Assembly (NCBI RefSeq): GCF_001469875.2
Contig: NZ_LOPW02000017.1
Coordinates: 251,908-315,907 of the forward strand
Reading direction: 5' to 3'
DNA from: Haloferax marisrubri
Lineage (GTDB): Archaea; Halobacteriota; Halobacteria; Halobacteriales; Haloferacaceae
DNA length: 64,000 bases
Below the pieces are notes generated by a model that did no database searches, was not told the origin of the DNA, and was given only the letters and a program-made list of their open reading frames with translations. This document shows positions 26,034 to 33,846 of this stretch, piece after piece; positions within the stretch are counted from its first letter, which is position 1; every line of letters begins with the position of its first letter. Made by a program: the position numbers and the translations under genes.

Positions 26034-26825
26034 ATGAGCGAACCCAGCATCCTCCTCACCAACGACGACGGCATCGAGAGCGTTGGCTTCCGCGCGCTCT
26101 ACGACGCCCTCTCGGAGTTCGCCGACGTGACGGCGGTCGCGCCCGCGACGGACCAGAGCGCGGTCGGCCGGAAGATGTCCACCGACGCGGTCGTCACCGA
26201 GCACGAACTCGGCTACGCGCTGGAGGGGACGCCCGCCGACTGCACGGTCGCCGGCTTGGAGGCGCTGTGTCCCGACGTGGACATGGTCGTCTCCGGCATC
26301 AACAAGGGAGCCAACATCGGCGCGTACGTCCTCGGCCGGTCGGGGACCGTCAGCGCCGCCGTCGAGGCCGCGTTCTTCGACGTGCCCGCCATCGCCCTCT
26401 CGCTGTACGTCCCCGCCGGCGGCGACCTGCCGTGGCACGAGAAGGCGACCGGCCCGCGGGACTTCCGCGAGGCGACCCACGCGGCCTCGTACCTCGTCAA
26501 ACACGCCGAACCCGCCGGCGTCTTCGAGCAGTGCGACTACCTCAACGTCAACGCGCCCATGTCCGGCCCCGACGGGGGTCCGGCGGACATGCAGGTGACG
26601 GTTCCCTCGGAGCTGTACGACATGACCGCCGAGTTCGAAAACGGGACCGTGAAGCTCCACGACCGCGTCTGGGAGCGGATGCGAACCGGCGACATCCCGG
26701 ACCCCGACGGCACCGACCGCCGGGCCGTCGTCGAGGGTCGCGTGTCGGTCTCGCCGCTGACCGCGCCGCACACGACCCACCGCCACGAGGCGCTGGACGC
26801 GCTCGCCGAGACGTATCTGGAGTGA
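26034..26825 (+). CDS. surE: 5'/3'-nucleotidase SurE
   Basis: The protein has 263 residues. The metal-binding N-terminus ILLTNDDGIESVGFRAL, the DQSAVGRKMS segment, SGINKGANIG and YLNVNAP are the four conserved SurE blocks. The enzyme removes phosphate from nucleoside monophosphates and sometimes polyphosphate. The ATG follows a weak TATA-like GGCTTTTTGCG by 27 bp. A small membrane-protein ORF starts 61 bp downstream on the same strand. Confidence 0.94.
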   Translation: MSEPSILLTNDDGIESVGFRALYDALSEFADVTAVAPATDQSAVGRKMSTDAVVTEHELGYALEGTPADCTVAGLEALCPDVDMVVSGINKGANIGAYVLGRSGTVSAAVEAAFFDVPAIALSLYVPAGGDLPWHEKATGPRDFREATHAASYLVKHAEPAGVFEQCDYLNVNAPMSGPDGGPADMQVTVPSELYDMTAEFENGTVKLHDRVWERMRTGDIPDPDGTDRRAVVEGRVSVSPLTAPHTTHRHEALDALAETYLE

Positions 26826-26885
26826 GCGAAGCGGGAAGGGGCAACAAAGCGTATATCCGAGGGGCCTGAAGCGCCGACGAAACCG

Positions 26886-27017
26886 ATGAACGCGTTTCTA
26901 CAGGCCGCGGGTGCCGAGTCGGGAAGCGTCATCGTCTTCCTCATCACCATCGCGGTGCTGTTCACCCTCCCGCTCGTCATCCTTCTCCTCGGACGGCTCT
27001 TCGAGCAGTTCTTCTGA
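26886..27017 (+). CDS. 43-residue single-pass membrane microprotein
   Basis: ATG 26886 opens a 43-residue frame with an uncharged N-terminus (MNAFLQAAGAESG) and one strong membrane span of about 23 residues (VIVFLITIAVLFTLPLVILL). A short basic/aromatic tail (GRLFEQFF) ends at TGA 27017. A TATA-like GTATATCC at 26851-26858 predicts initiation about 4 bp before the ATG. The composition is clearly coding-like. It is convergent with another small membrane protein gene that ends at 27034. Function unknown. Confidence 0.65.
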   Translation: MNAFLQAAGAESGSVIVFLITIAVLFTLPLVILLLGRLFEQFF

Positions 27018-27033
27018 GGCCTCGATTTTGGGC

Positions 27034-27285
27034 CTACTCTGCCGCCGCCCGTCGGCTGTCCACCAGCAGTTTGTACGCGAGGCCGACGACGCCGGCGAAC
27101 ACCGCGAGCGCCCCGGCGAGTGAGGCGACGATTCCGAGCGCGAACATCAGTCCGAACCCGTAGCCAGCGAGGGCGAACGTGCCGATAGTCAGCAACACCC
27201 AACCGCCGACGATGACGGCGAACAGCGCGACAGCGTCGTCTTCGGTCGCGTAGCGGAGGGCGTCGCGGGCGGAGACGCGTGACAT
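27034..27285 (-). CDS. Small two-span membrane protein
   Basis: The protein has 83 residues. After an amphipathic start (MSRVSARDALRYATEDDAVA) there are two hydrophobic spans (LFAVIVGGWVLLTIGTFALAG and LMFALGIVASLAGALAVFAG). The start at 27285 is taken because upstream frame extension is low-quality and the next gene upstream is divergent at 27370. The C-terminus is basic (YKLLVDSRRAAAE). No family is recognised. It shares an 84-bp divergent promoter region with the acetyltransferase gene. Confidence 0.65.
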   Translation of the reverse strand: MSRVSARDALRYATEDDAVALFAVIVGGWVLLTIGTFALAGYGFGLMFALGIVASLAGALAVFAGVVGLAYKLLVDSRRAAAE

Positions 27286-27369
27286 ACCGAACGCGTCGCC
27301 GGGGGCGAAGGTGGTCCTTTCGGTCGGCCGACACCAAAGGTTGAATCCCGGCCCGACCGACGGACGCGT

Positions 27370-28176
27370 ATGTCCGAAGCAGACGCAATCGAGCGCGTGG
27401 ACGAACCCGGCACCGTTGATTCGCTCGCCGCGGACCTCCGCGCGCTCGGCGTCGCGGCCGGCGACACCCTCCTCGTCCACTCGTCGCTCAGTTCGCTCGG
27501 GTGGGTCGCCGGCGGCCCGCAGGCGGTCGTGGACGCCCTCCAAACGGTCCTGACCGACGACGGGACGCTAGTCATCCCGACCCACACGGGCCAGTACACC
27601 GAACCATCTGCGTGGGAGAACCCGCCGGTCCCCGACGACTGGGTCGATATCATCGGCGAGTCGATGCCGCCGTTCCGCCCCGACGTGACGCCGACCCGCG
27701 GGATGGGCGCGGTGCCCGAGTGCTTCCGCAACTACCCCGGCGTCGTCCGCAGCGAGCATCCGACGGTCTCCTTCGCGGCGTGGGGCGCGGCCGCCGAGGA
27801 AATCGTCGCCGGTCACGAACTCGATTACGGCCTCGGCGACGGGTCGCCGCTGGCGCGGGTGTACGACCGCGGCGGCGACGTGCTCCTGCTCGGCGTCGGC
27901 CACGGGAACAACACCTCACTCCACCTCGCCGAGCACCGCGCGGACTTCGAAAAGACGCGGACGACCGAGCGCGCGCCGCTGCTCCGAGACGGCGACCGCG
28001 TCGTCGTCGAGTACGAGGACATGGCGGTCGAGACCGACGACTTCGAGGAAGTCGGCGAGGCGTTCGAGGCGACCGTCGGCGCGACCGAGGGGTCGGTCGC
28101 GGCCGCGACGGCGACGCTCCTCGACCAGCCCGCGCTGGTCGATTTCGCCGAAGACTGGTTCGAGTCGAACCGCTGA
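27370..28176 (+). CDS. AAC(3)-family aminoglycoside N-acetyltransferase-like protein
   Basis: The protein has 268 residues. The family motifs are LLVHSSLSSLGWVAGGPQAVVDAL (about 35-58), a HPTVSFAAWG segment and LLLGVGHGNNTSLHLAE (acetyl-CoA site). AAC(3) enzymes acetylate the 3-amino group of 2-deoxystreptamine antibiotics, but archaeal chromosomal members probably act on other amines, such as cell metabolites or antibiotic-like products. It is a lone gene next to an OsmC-like gene on the other strand. The role is not proven. Confidence 0.85.
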   Translation: MSEADAIERVDEPGTVDSLAADLRALGVAAGDTLLVHSSLSSLGWVAGGPQAVVDALQTVLTDDGTLVIPTHTGQYTEPSAWENPPVPDDWVDIIGESMPPFRPDVTPTRGMGAVPECFRNYPGVVRSEHPTVSFAAWGAAAEEIVAGHELDYGLGDGSPLARVYDRGGDVLLLGVGHGNNTSLHLAEHRADFEKTRTTERAPLLRDGDRVVVEYEDMAVETDDFEEVGEAFEATVGATEGSVAAATATLLDQPALVDFAEDWFESNR

Positions 28177-28251
28177 AGGAGGATGTCGCGGCCGACTCGG
28201 TCGGGGCGCGACGCCCGGCGAAATGCCGGACGCGACGCCAGACGCGCGCGG

Positions 28252-28677
28252 TCAGGCGAGCGTCGCGGTCAGCGTGATTTCCGGCCCGGCGAGCGCCTTC
28301 GACACCGGGCAGTTCTCCTTGGCGCGCTGGGCGAGTTCGGCGAACGTCTCCTCGTCGATGTCGGGCACGTCGGCGTCGAGCGTCAGGTCGATGCGCGAGA
28401 TTTCGAAGCCGCCGCCGTCGGCCGGGTCGAGGTGCACGTCGGCCGCGGTGTGGAGGCTCGTCGGCGCGTAGCCCTCGCCTTCGAGGAACGCGGTCAACTG
28501 CATCGAGAAACAGCCTGAGTGGGCCGCGCCGATGAGTTCCTCGGGGTTCGACCCGAGTTCGTCCTCGAACCGCGTCGGGAACGTGAACGTCCCCTCGACG
28601 GTCCCGCTCTCTGTCGAGAACTCGCCGCTCCCGTCTTTGCCACCGGTCCACGTCGTCTCCGCTTTGTGCGTGGGCAT
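28252..28677 (-). CDS. OsmC/Ohr-family peroxide-detoxifying protein
   Basis: The protein has 141 residues. OsmC-family elements are THKAETTWTGG, NPEELIGAAHSGCFSMQL with a reactive cysteine, and KENCPVSKALAG with the second cysteine. The pair of cysteines in these positions is the catalytic pair in OsmC/Ohr proteins, which reduce organic hydroperoxides in the cytoplasm. ATG 28677 is chosen as the start of the conserved domain. It is transcribed in the same direction as the LysE-family frame that ends 98 bp upstream. Confidence 0.9.
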   Translation of the reverse strand: MPTHKAETTWTGGKDGSGEFSTESGTVEGTFTFPTRFEDELGSNPEELIGAAHSGCFSMQLTAFLEGEGYAPTSLHTAADVHLDPADGGGFEISRIDLTLDADVPDIDEETFAELAQRAKENCPVSKALAGPEITLTATLA

Positions 28678-28775
28678 GCCACGCACACCTACGGTCGCAA
28701 GCGATATGGAGATGACGGCGAACGAAGCGTTCGAGCGGACCGGACCGACGGGGTGCGGAAGTGCCGGGCGGCGCG

Positions 28776-29436
28776 CTACAGGCCGCTCCAGAGCGCCGCG
28801 GCGCCGAACCCGACGATGACGACGCCGGCGAGTTGGTTCACCCGGCGGAGCACGGCCGGGGTGACGCGCTCTCGGACGCGGTCCACGGCGGCGCTCAGGA
28901 CGAACCACCAGAGCGCCGACCCGGCGAAGACGCCCGCGACGAGGACCGCCGCCGCGAGGTAGTCGCCGGAGACGCCGACGCCCAAGCCGGCGAAGATGCC
29001 GACGAACGCCAGTATCGTCACCGGGTTCGTCAGCGTCAGGAGGAACGTCGACCCGAAGTCGGCCGCGAGGCTCCGGGCGTTCGAGTCGAGCGGTGCGACG
29101 GCCGACTGCTCGGTCGCCGGTGCCGACTCGACGGACGCCGGGTCGCCCCGAATCGACTGGACGCCGATGTACAGGAGGATTGCGCCGCCCGCGAGAGCGA
29201 TTGCGTTGCGGTGTCCGAGCAGGACCGACGAGAGCGCGGCGAGACCGAACCCCGCGATGGCCCCGTAGACCGCGTCCGCAGACGCCGCTCCGAGTCCGCT
29301 GACGAAGCCCGAACGGCGACCCTTAGAAAGCGTTCGCTGGATGCACAGTACACCGATTGGACCGACCGGCGCGGCTATCGAGACGCCGAGAACGAGTCCG
29401 CGGACGAAGATTCCGATTGTGGTGGTTAATAGACAT
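28776..29436 (-). pseudogene. LysE-family amino-acid exporter gene with a 5' frameshift
   Basis: On the minus strand an uninterrupted frame from about 29429 to 28776 encodes a complete LysE/RhtB-type exporter: TTIGIFVRGLVLGVSIAAPV followed by GPIGVLCIQRTLSKG, a middle loop, and C-terminal spans ending in GAAALWSGL. This frame has no ATG, GTG or TTG before the internal GTG at 29021, which would lose most of the protein. ATG 29436 lies one base out of phase. Removing one base in the ACCACC stretch at about 29421-29427 would give MSINTTIGIF and a perfect N-terminus. Either this is a real disabling mutation, a sequencing error, or an unusual start. Confidence 0.75.
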
Positions 29437-29539
29437 CACCTCGTGGCCGCTCCGATGCGTCGCCGGGTGATAGCTCTATCGCCGAGGCCCGAACGCGGAG
29501 TGGACCGGCCCGAGTCGGGTGCCGGCGGTCCGAGGCCGA

Positions 29540-30385
29540 TTAGAACACCCCTGTGATGAAGCCGAGGCCCATCAGGACCAACACGGCCGCGGAGAACGTC
29601 GGGAGATACGGCGTGTACTTCTCGACTTCGTCTTCGTACTGCTCGTAGCCCGCAATCAGCAACATCGTCAGTCCGACGATGCCGACGATGACGGTGACGG
29701 CGTAGGCGCTCATCAGTTCGAGGCAGTAGTTCGACCCCGCGCAGAGCGCGATAATCTCGAACTCCTCTTCGTGGGCGAACCCGAGGACAAACGCGAACCA
29801 CGCGATACTGAGGAGTCCGCGGTCCGCGGCGTCGTCGAGGCCGCCGTCGTCGTGTGAGTGTCCGCCGACGAAGGGGACAAATCCCTTCAGACGAGAGCCC
29901 AACCCGCCGCCGTCGTGGGTGTGACCGTCGTGGTCGTGTGAGTGGCTATGGCTGCCGTCGTCGTGTGAGTGTTCGTGGTCGTGGCCATCGCCGTGACTGT
30001 GACTCCCGTGGCCGTCGTCGTGCCCGTGAGGACCGTGAGCGTGGCCGTGGTAGTACTCGCGGACACCGAGCGCGATGAGTAAGACGCCGGCTAGGAGACT
30101 GACCGGGCCGCCGATTTGGACGCCGCCGAGTATCGTAATCGGCTCGTTGACCTGTGTGAGGTCGAAGTACGCCTTCGCGTAGAAGAACACGCCCACCATC
30201 GCGATACTGCTGACGAGGTGGCCGACCCCGAGGATGAAACTCGCCGTGAACCCGTACACCCACTTGTTCGCTTGGTCGAGGGCGTACGAGGCCGCGACGG
30301 GCCAGCCGTGACCCGGTTCGACGCCGTGGATGGCACCGAGGGCCACCGCGCCGGCGACGAGTCCGAGCAGTTCGTTCGAGGCCAT
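29540..30385 (-). CDS. Nickel/cobalt transporter with histidine-rich loop
   Basis: The protein has 281 residues and about six membrane spans. GAIHGVEPGHGWPVA carries the HxxxPGHG-type metal-site motif, and a second motif FAFVLGFAHEEEFE lies in the C-terminal half, as in NiCoT/RcnA-like transporters. Between them a cytoplasmic loop of about 60 residues (about 111-170) contains more than 20 histidines in HxH and HDH patterns, likely a metal buffer. It is divergent from nikR, 107 bp away, so its expression should respond to nickel. Import versus efflux cannot be decided, although nikR linkage favours uptake. Confidence 0.82.
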   Translation of the reverse strand: MASNELLGLVAGAVALGAIHGVEPGHGWPVAASYALDQANKWVYGFTASFILGVGHLVSSIAMVGVFFYAKAYFDLTQVNEPITILGGVQIGGPVSLLAGVLLIALGVREYYHGHAHGPHGHDDGHGSHSHGDGHDHEHSHDDGSHSHSHDHDGHTHDGGGLGSRLKGFVPFVGGHSHDDGGLDDAADRGLLSIAWFAFVLGFAHEEEFEIIALCAGSNYCLELMSAYAVTVIVGIVGLTMLLIAGYEQYEDEVEKYTPYLPTFSAAVLVLMGLGFITGVF

Positions 30386-30412
30386 GTACTACCGTATCCG
30401 TAGAAAACGAGA

Positions 30413-30433
30413 GGTATAGCGGTTGTTAATACC
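30413..30433. promoter_or_regulatory. Candidate NikR operator in the divergent promoter
   Basis: GGTAT (30413-30417) and ATACC (30429-30433) form an inverted repeat with 11 bp between the arms. The arms overlap TATA-like words for the transporter on the minus strand. Related GTAT words occur at 30393 and 30442. NikR tetramers bind widely spaced inverted half-sites that often contain GTATG, so this is a good candidate. Binding to it is inferred. Confidence 0.45.
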
Positions 30434-30492
30434 GAATCGAGGGTATCGTCATAACGGGGACTCTTGTAGCTGTGCGCGCCAGTTGGCACACG

Positions 30493-30879
30493 ATGCGGAC
30501 GAGTTTCAACATCCCCGACGAACTGGTCGAGGAGTTCGACCGGGCGTGGCGCGAGGAGGGCATCGAGAACCGGTCGCGGGCGGTCCGAGAGGCCATGCAG
30601 GAGTTCATCGAGTCCCACGCCCGACTCGAAGACGTGTCCGGCGAAGTCGTCGCGCTCGTCGGCTTCGACTACCGCCACCACGACGTGATTCGCGAGCTTC
30701 ACGGGACGCAACACGAGTTTCAGGACGTCATCCTCAACACGAGCCACACCCACCAAGGCGAGTGGTGTCTCGAATCGCTGTTCTGCCGCGGCCCCGCGGC
30801 ACGCGTCCGGGAACTGACCTACCGGCTCCGGGACTTCGACGCGGTCCATCGCGTGAAAGTGATGGTCATCCAGGAGTGA
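30493..30879 (+). CDS. nikR: Nickel-responsive regulator NikR
   Basis: The protein has 128 residues. The N-terminal ribbon-helix-helix (MRTSFNIPDELVEEFDRAWR, then NRSRAVREAMQEFIE) is followed by an ACT-like nickel-binding domain. Ligand candidates are in HHDVIRELHGTQHEF and in SHTHQGEWC, matching the His-x-His...Cys cluster of the family (with one residue less spacing than the E. coli protein). The ATG at 30493 begins the conserved helix; upstream starts add an unconserved extension. The transporter gene is divergent. In the presence of nickel it should repress metal-uptake genes. Confidence 0.9.
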   Translation: MRTSFNIPDELVEEFDRAWREEGIENRSRAVREAMQEFIESHARLEDVSGEVVALVGFDYRHHDVIRELHGTQHEFQDVILNTSHTHQGEWCLESLFCRGPAARVRELTYRLRDFDAVHRVKVMVIQE

Positions 30880-30904
30880 CGCGGCGGCGGGTCTCCGAAT
30901 GGGA

Positions 30905-31033
30905 TTAGTCGAACTTCGAACGCCGCGTGCTGTCCGTGTCGAGGTGGGTCAGGTTGGCACCGGTGACGACGCCACCGACGGCGGCGAGCGCGACGACGGT
31001 CCCAAAAGGAACGCCAAACCGACCTCCTGCCAC
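30905..31033 (-). CDS. 42-residue microprotein with a glycine-rich hydrophobic segment
   Basis: GTG 31033 opens a 42-residue frame: MAGGRFGVPFGTVVALAAVG followed by GVVTGANLTHLDTDSTRRSKFD. The central stretch FGTVVALAAVGGVVTGA could span or associate with a membrane. A minus-strand TATA-like GAATTAAC is centred at about 31063, giving a predicted leaderless start at about 31036. An overlapping frame in another register with ATG 31053 has poorer codon composition. It is the only support for a gene in the gap between nikR and the SRPBCC gene. Function unknown. Confidence 0.5.
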   Translation of the reverse strand: MAGGRFGVPFGTVVALAAVGGVVTGANLTHLDTDSTRRSKFD

Positions 31034-31176
31034 GGCGTCAGCATCCCCGGAGCGGTGGTGTTAATTCCGACGTGAACGCCGTGGATACGACGACACGACC
31101 AAAGAGTATCCGACCGTGTTGCGTGGCGCGGAGTGCATCCCACGAAGACAGCAGTAAGTCCGGCTGAGGATAGCGT

Positions 31177-31602
31177 TCAGTTCGAAGACTCGGACTCGAC
31201 GAGTCGCTTCATCCGTTCGAGGTCCGCGTCGGTTCCCTGCTTGTGCCGCTCCCAGGATTCGTCGTCAATCCCCTCCCAACGAGTCGCCAAGTGAACGAGT
31301 TCGCAGGCGGTGTCGCCCACGTCGAACAAGCGCGAGCGCGACCGTTCTACGGTTCCGTCCGCCTCGACATCGAAGTCCGCGACGCCGAACTCGCGGTTCA
31401 GCCTCGGGCGGATGACGAACTCGTCGCCGTCCGGTCCCGTGCCTCGGTACGTCGCTTCGTCTATCGGCTGTACGTCGGTCGTCCACGCGGGGTACATCTC
31501 GGGGAAGACACTAGGGTCGGAGATGCGCTCCCACACGGCATCGAAGTTCGCTTCGATGAAGACACTCGATACGTACGTCTCGGCTTCGCCGGGGAGGGAC
31601 AT
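31177..31602 (-). CDS. SRPBCC (START-like ligand-binding) family protein
   Basis: The protein has 141 residues. The layout (VSSVFIEANFDAVWERISDPSVFPEMYPAWTTDVQPID, then curved-sheet strands with alternating hydrophobics, and a C-terminal helix DESWERHKQGTDADLERMKRLVES) is that of the polyketide cyclase/dehydrase or SRPBCC superfamily. It would bind a hydrophobic ligand or serve as a co-chaperone-like domain; the ligand is unknown. The gap 31603-31829 to the upstream chorismate mutase gene contains a long hairpin and no gene. Confidence 0.75.
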   Translation of the reverse strand: MSLPGEAETYVSSVFIEANFDAVWERISDPSVFPEMYPAWTTDVQPIDEATYRGTGPDGDEFVIRPRLNREFGVADFDVEADGTVERSRSRLFDVGDTACELVHLATRWEGIDDESWERHKQGTDADLERMKRLVESESSN

Positions 31603-31700
31603 GCGTGAGATGGGACGGGAGATTCGATGAGCGTTCTGGTGCGGTTTCGGTTCGCCGCGGTCCGATGGAGTCCGCCACGGCGAGTCGGTTATCTCATCGA

Positions 31701-31745
31701 GTTTGCCGAGAGTGCGGTCTCGTTCGTCGGTGAGACCGCGGCAAA
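31701..31745. repeat. Two-part inverted repeat (predicted RNA hairpin) between the SRPBCC and chorismate mutase genes
   Basis: An 8-bp stem (GCGGTCTC/GAGACCGC, arms 31714-31721 and 31732-31739) has a 10-nt loop. An outer 6-bp stem (TTTGCC at 31702-31707 with GGCAAA at 31740-31745) is separated by a 6-nt bulge on one side. It lies about 85 bp downstream of the chorismate mutase stop and about 100 bp upstream of the SRPBCC start. It may be a terminator-type or structured-RNA element; no pol III-like or known ncRNA motif is seen. Confidence 0.6.
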
Positions 31746-31829
31746 ACCGTTCTGCGCTTCGGTGTGAGTTACGGTTCGAGCGGCTCTAGCTCCCCAAAAA
31801 ACGCAGCCTACCGGTCGAAATACGCCAGC

Positions 31830-32141
31830 CTACCGATTCTGCCGCTGTTCGGCCTTGTTCATCTCGATGAGCAGTCGGAAAATCGCTTTCACGAGGTTGG
31901 AGTCGACCTCGAAGTGGGCCGCGTTCTTCCCGGCGCGCTCCATCACGCGCTCTTCTTGGGACTCGTCGGTCGTCGGCAGGTCCTTCTCGGCTTTGACCTT
32001 CGCCACCGTGTCGGCGACGTAGGTCCGGCGGGCGATGAGTTCGACGATGCCGCGGTCGATATCCTCTATCTCCTCGCGGAGTTCGTCGAGGGACATGTCC
32101 TGAAACGATTCTGCGGCGGCGTCTACGGTGTCGTCTGTCAT
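31830..32141 (-). CDS. Chorismate mutase (AroQ type)
   Basis: The protein has 103 residues, a single AroQ helical domain. Active-site residues are visible in LREEIEDIDRGIVELIARRTYVADTVAKVKAEKDLPTTDESQEERV (Arg, Arg, Lys, Asp/Glu). It converts chorismate to prephenate. ATG 32141 overlaps the stop of the shikimate kinase gene in an ATGA arrangement, so the two are co-translated. The product feeds the separate TyrA. Confidence 0.9.
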   Translation of the reverse strand: MTDDTVDAAAESFQDMSLDELREEIEDIDRGIVELIARRTYVADTVAKVKAEKDLPTTDESQEERVMERAGKNAAHFEVDSNLVKAIFRLLIEMNKAEQRQNR

Positions 32142-33007
32142 TGGATTCGTGCTCCGTCGGTTCGGGTGGTCGTCAGTCGGGTCTCCCCCTCGCGGGCGTC
32201 CCACAGTTCCTTGACGCGTTCGAGGTCGGCGCGGTCGCCGACGGCGACGACGCTCGGGCCGGTCCCGGACAGCGAGACGCCGTCGGCGATGGGCATCGCC
32301 TCGACGGCGGGGTCGGTCGGGAAGTCGAGCGCGGCCGAGAAGGCGAGGCCGTTGACGGTCATCGCCTCGGCGTAGCGGCCTTCGAGCGCGAGGTCGGCGA
32401 CGAGGTCGGCCATCGGGGCGACGTTCTCACAGCGGGTCACGTCGGCGTCGGCGCTGTAGGCGCGCTCCGGGGGCGTCCACACGAGCACGTCCCAGTCGAC
32501 CTCGTCGCGGACGATGAGGTCGTCCTCGGTGTTGTCGGTGACGACGACGCCGCCGACCATAGAGGCCGAGGCGTCGTCGAACGCGCCGGTGGCGGTGACG
32601 CCGACCTCGCGGGCGGCGCGGACGCCCATCCGGCAGGCGTCGAGCCGGGAGATGTCGGCGTCCGGACCGGGGCCGACCGAGCGGCCGAGCGCGGAGAGCG
32701 TCGCCAACACCGTCGCGTTGGCGGCGGCGCTCGAACTCTTGAGGCCGGCGGCCATCGGCAGGTCGCTTTCGGTCTCGACGGTGCCGCCCTCGCCGTCGCC
32801 GAACGCCTCGACGGCGAGTTCGACGCAGCGCTCGATGAGTCGCGTGTCGGCGTCGGGGGCCTCCGCGATGCTGCCGCGGACCTCGCCGGAGTCGTCCAGT
32901 TCGACCGACGCGGTGGTCTCCGCGTCGATGGCGAACGCGGAGCCGGTCGCCGTCGCCAGGGCGTTCAAGACGGTGCCCGCCCCGAGGGCGGTGGCTCGGC
33001 CGTGCAT
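32138..33007 (-). CDS. aroK: Shikimate kinase, archaeal GHMP type
   Basis: The protein has 289 residues. It is not the bacterial P-loop AroK but the unrelated GHMP kinase found in archaea. The ATP motif LPMAAGLKSSSAAANATVLA (about residue 82) is the GHMP P-loop PxxxGLxSSxA. The C-terminal SLSGTGPSVVAVGD is the third GHMP motif. It phosphorylates shikimate. Its start is set by ATG 33007, which begins the fold. It is followed by the overlapping chorismate mutase gene, a typical haloarchaeal pairing. Confidence 0.93.
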   Translation of the reverse strand: MHGRATALGAGTVLNALATATGSAFAIDAETTASVELDDSGEVRGSIAEAPDADTRLIERCVELAVEAFGDGEGGTVETESDLPMAAGLKSSSAAANATVLATLSALGRSVGPGPDADISRLDACRMGVRAAREVGVTATGAFDDASASMVGGVVVTDNTEDDLIVRDEVDWDVLVWTPPERAYSADADVTRCENVAPMADLVADLALEGRYAEAMTVNGLAFSAALDFPTDPAVEAMPIADGVSLSGTGPSVVAVGDRADLERVKELWDAREGETRLTTTRTDGARIQ

Positions 33008-33154
33008 ACTTGCCGGAGGTCGGCACATCGTGTTATGTGTGGCGGTCCGTGCCGTTTTCGCCCGTAGGTTCGGGGACCGGCGCGGCGGCGAGACGCCGGG
33101 AGCGAGCCGTCCCGAGACGCGACGTTTTTGCCGTCCCCGAAGCAACGGTGTGGT

Positions 33155-33583
33155 ATGAGCGCCCGCAGCGACATCGCCCCGAGCACACTCGGCGTCGAAC
33201 TCCACGACTACGGCGTCGAAGTGGAGTACATCGACAACCGAACCACGGTCTACCGGGGCGTCCCCGAAGCCGTCACGGGCACGCTCGGCACCGCCCCCGG
33301 CAAGGAGGTCCACGTCCTCGTCACCGACCCCACCGAGACCGAGGGCGTCATGATGTACGTCAACGACCTCAAGAGCCACGACGACGTGCTCGAATCGAGC
33401 GGCGTCGGTCGCGTCATCCTCGGCGAGGGCGAAGAAGAGGAACTGTTCCCCGGCGTCCTCGTCCGCCGGGTGCCCGGCCACCGCTTCGAAGTCGAGGCCG
33501 ACCCGGAGGTCGCCCGCGGTCGCGTGTTCGTCTTCGTCGAGGACGACTGGGGCGAAGACTCCTACGAGTTCGTCGCCGAGTGA
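33155..33583 (+). CDS. Conserved haloarchaeal protein (DUF5796-like)
   Basis: The protein has 142 residues with alternating beta-rich segments (VEYIDNRTTVYRGV, EVHVLVTDPTETEGVMMYVNDLKSHDD, GRVILGEGEEEELFPGVLVRRV, VFVFVEDDWGEDSYEFV). The sequence resembles a haloarchaeal family I believe is DUF5796. No catalytic motif is seen. The ATG is chosen as the first start before the conserved part. The stop overlaps the ATG of the following small gene (TGATG), so the two work as one unit. Confidence 0.7.
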   Translation: MSARSDIAPSTLGVELHDYGVEVEYIDNRTTVYRGVPEAVTGTLGTAPGKEVHVLVTDPTETEGVMMYVNDLKSHDDVLESSGVGRVILGEGEEEELFPGVLVRRVPGHRFEVEADPEVARGRVFVFVEDDWGEDSYEFVAE

Positions 33584-33819
33584 TGCTCCGGAAGCGCTGG
33601 GAGCCGCTGGAAAAGCGGACCATCGGAAAGGCTCCGGAAGCCTACGGCTACTACGAACTCGGCGACGCGGACGGCGACCTCGTCGGTCGCGGCGTCGGCG
33701 TCCTCCGCGACGAACTGAAGGAGGCGCTCGCCTACGGCGACGCGGAGCGCGTCCGCTGGGAACGCGCGACCTCGCTGGACCACGCCGAGCGACTCGCGGA
33801 CGAACACGACCCGGCGTAG
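33583..33819 (+). CDS. Small uncharacterised protein co-translated with the DUF5796-like gene
   Basis: The protein has 78 residues: MLRKRWEPLEKRTIGKAP at the start, then YGYYELGDADGDLVGRG and an acidic helical C-terminus. It starts at the base that overlaps the TGA of the upstream gene. The sequence is coding-like and starts with a basic patch. It belongs to an uncharacterised halobacterial family (possibly DUF7508), but I cannot confirm that. No active site is seen. Confidence 0.65.
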   Translation: MLRKRWEPLEKRTIGKAPEAYGYYELGDADGDLVGRGVGVLRDELKEALAYGDAERVRWERATSLDHAERLADEHDPA

Positions 33820-33846
33820 CCGTCGTCGCCGTCGTCGCGCGCGCCG

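Noticed and set aside
29466-29482. GATAG-N2-CTATC inverted repeat upstream of the LysE-family frame
   Set aside because: It is short, and with the gene start uncertain its position relative to a promoter cannot be evaluated.
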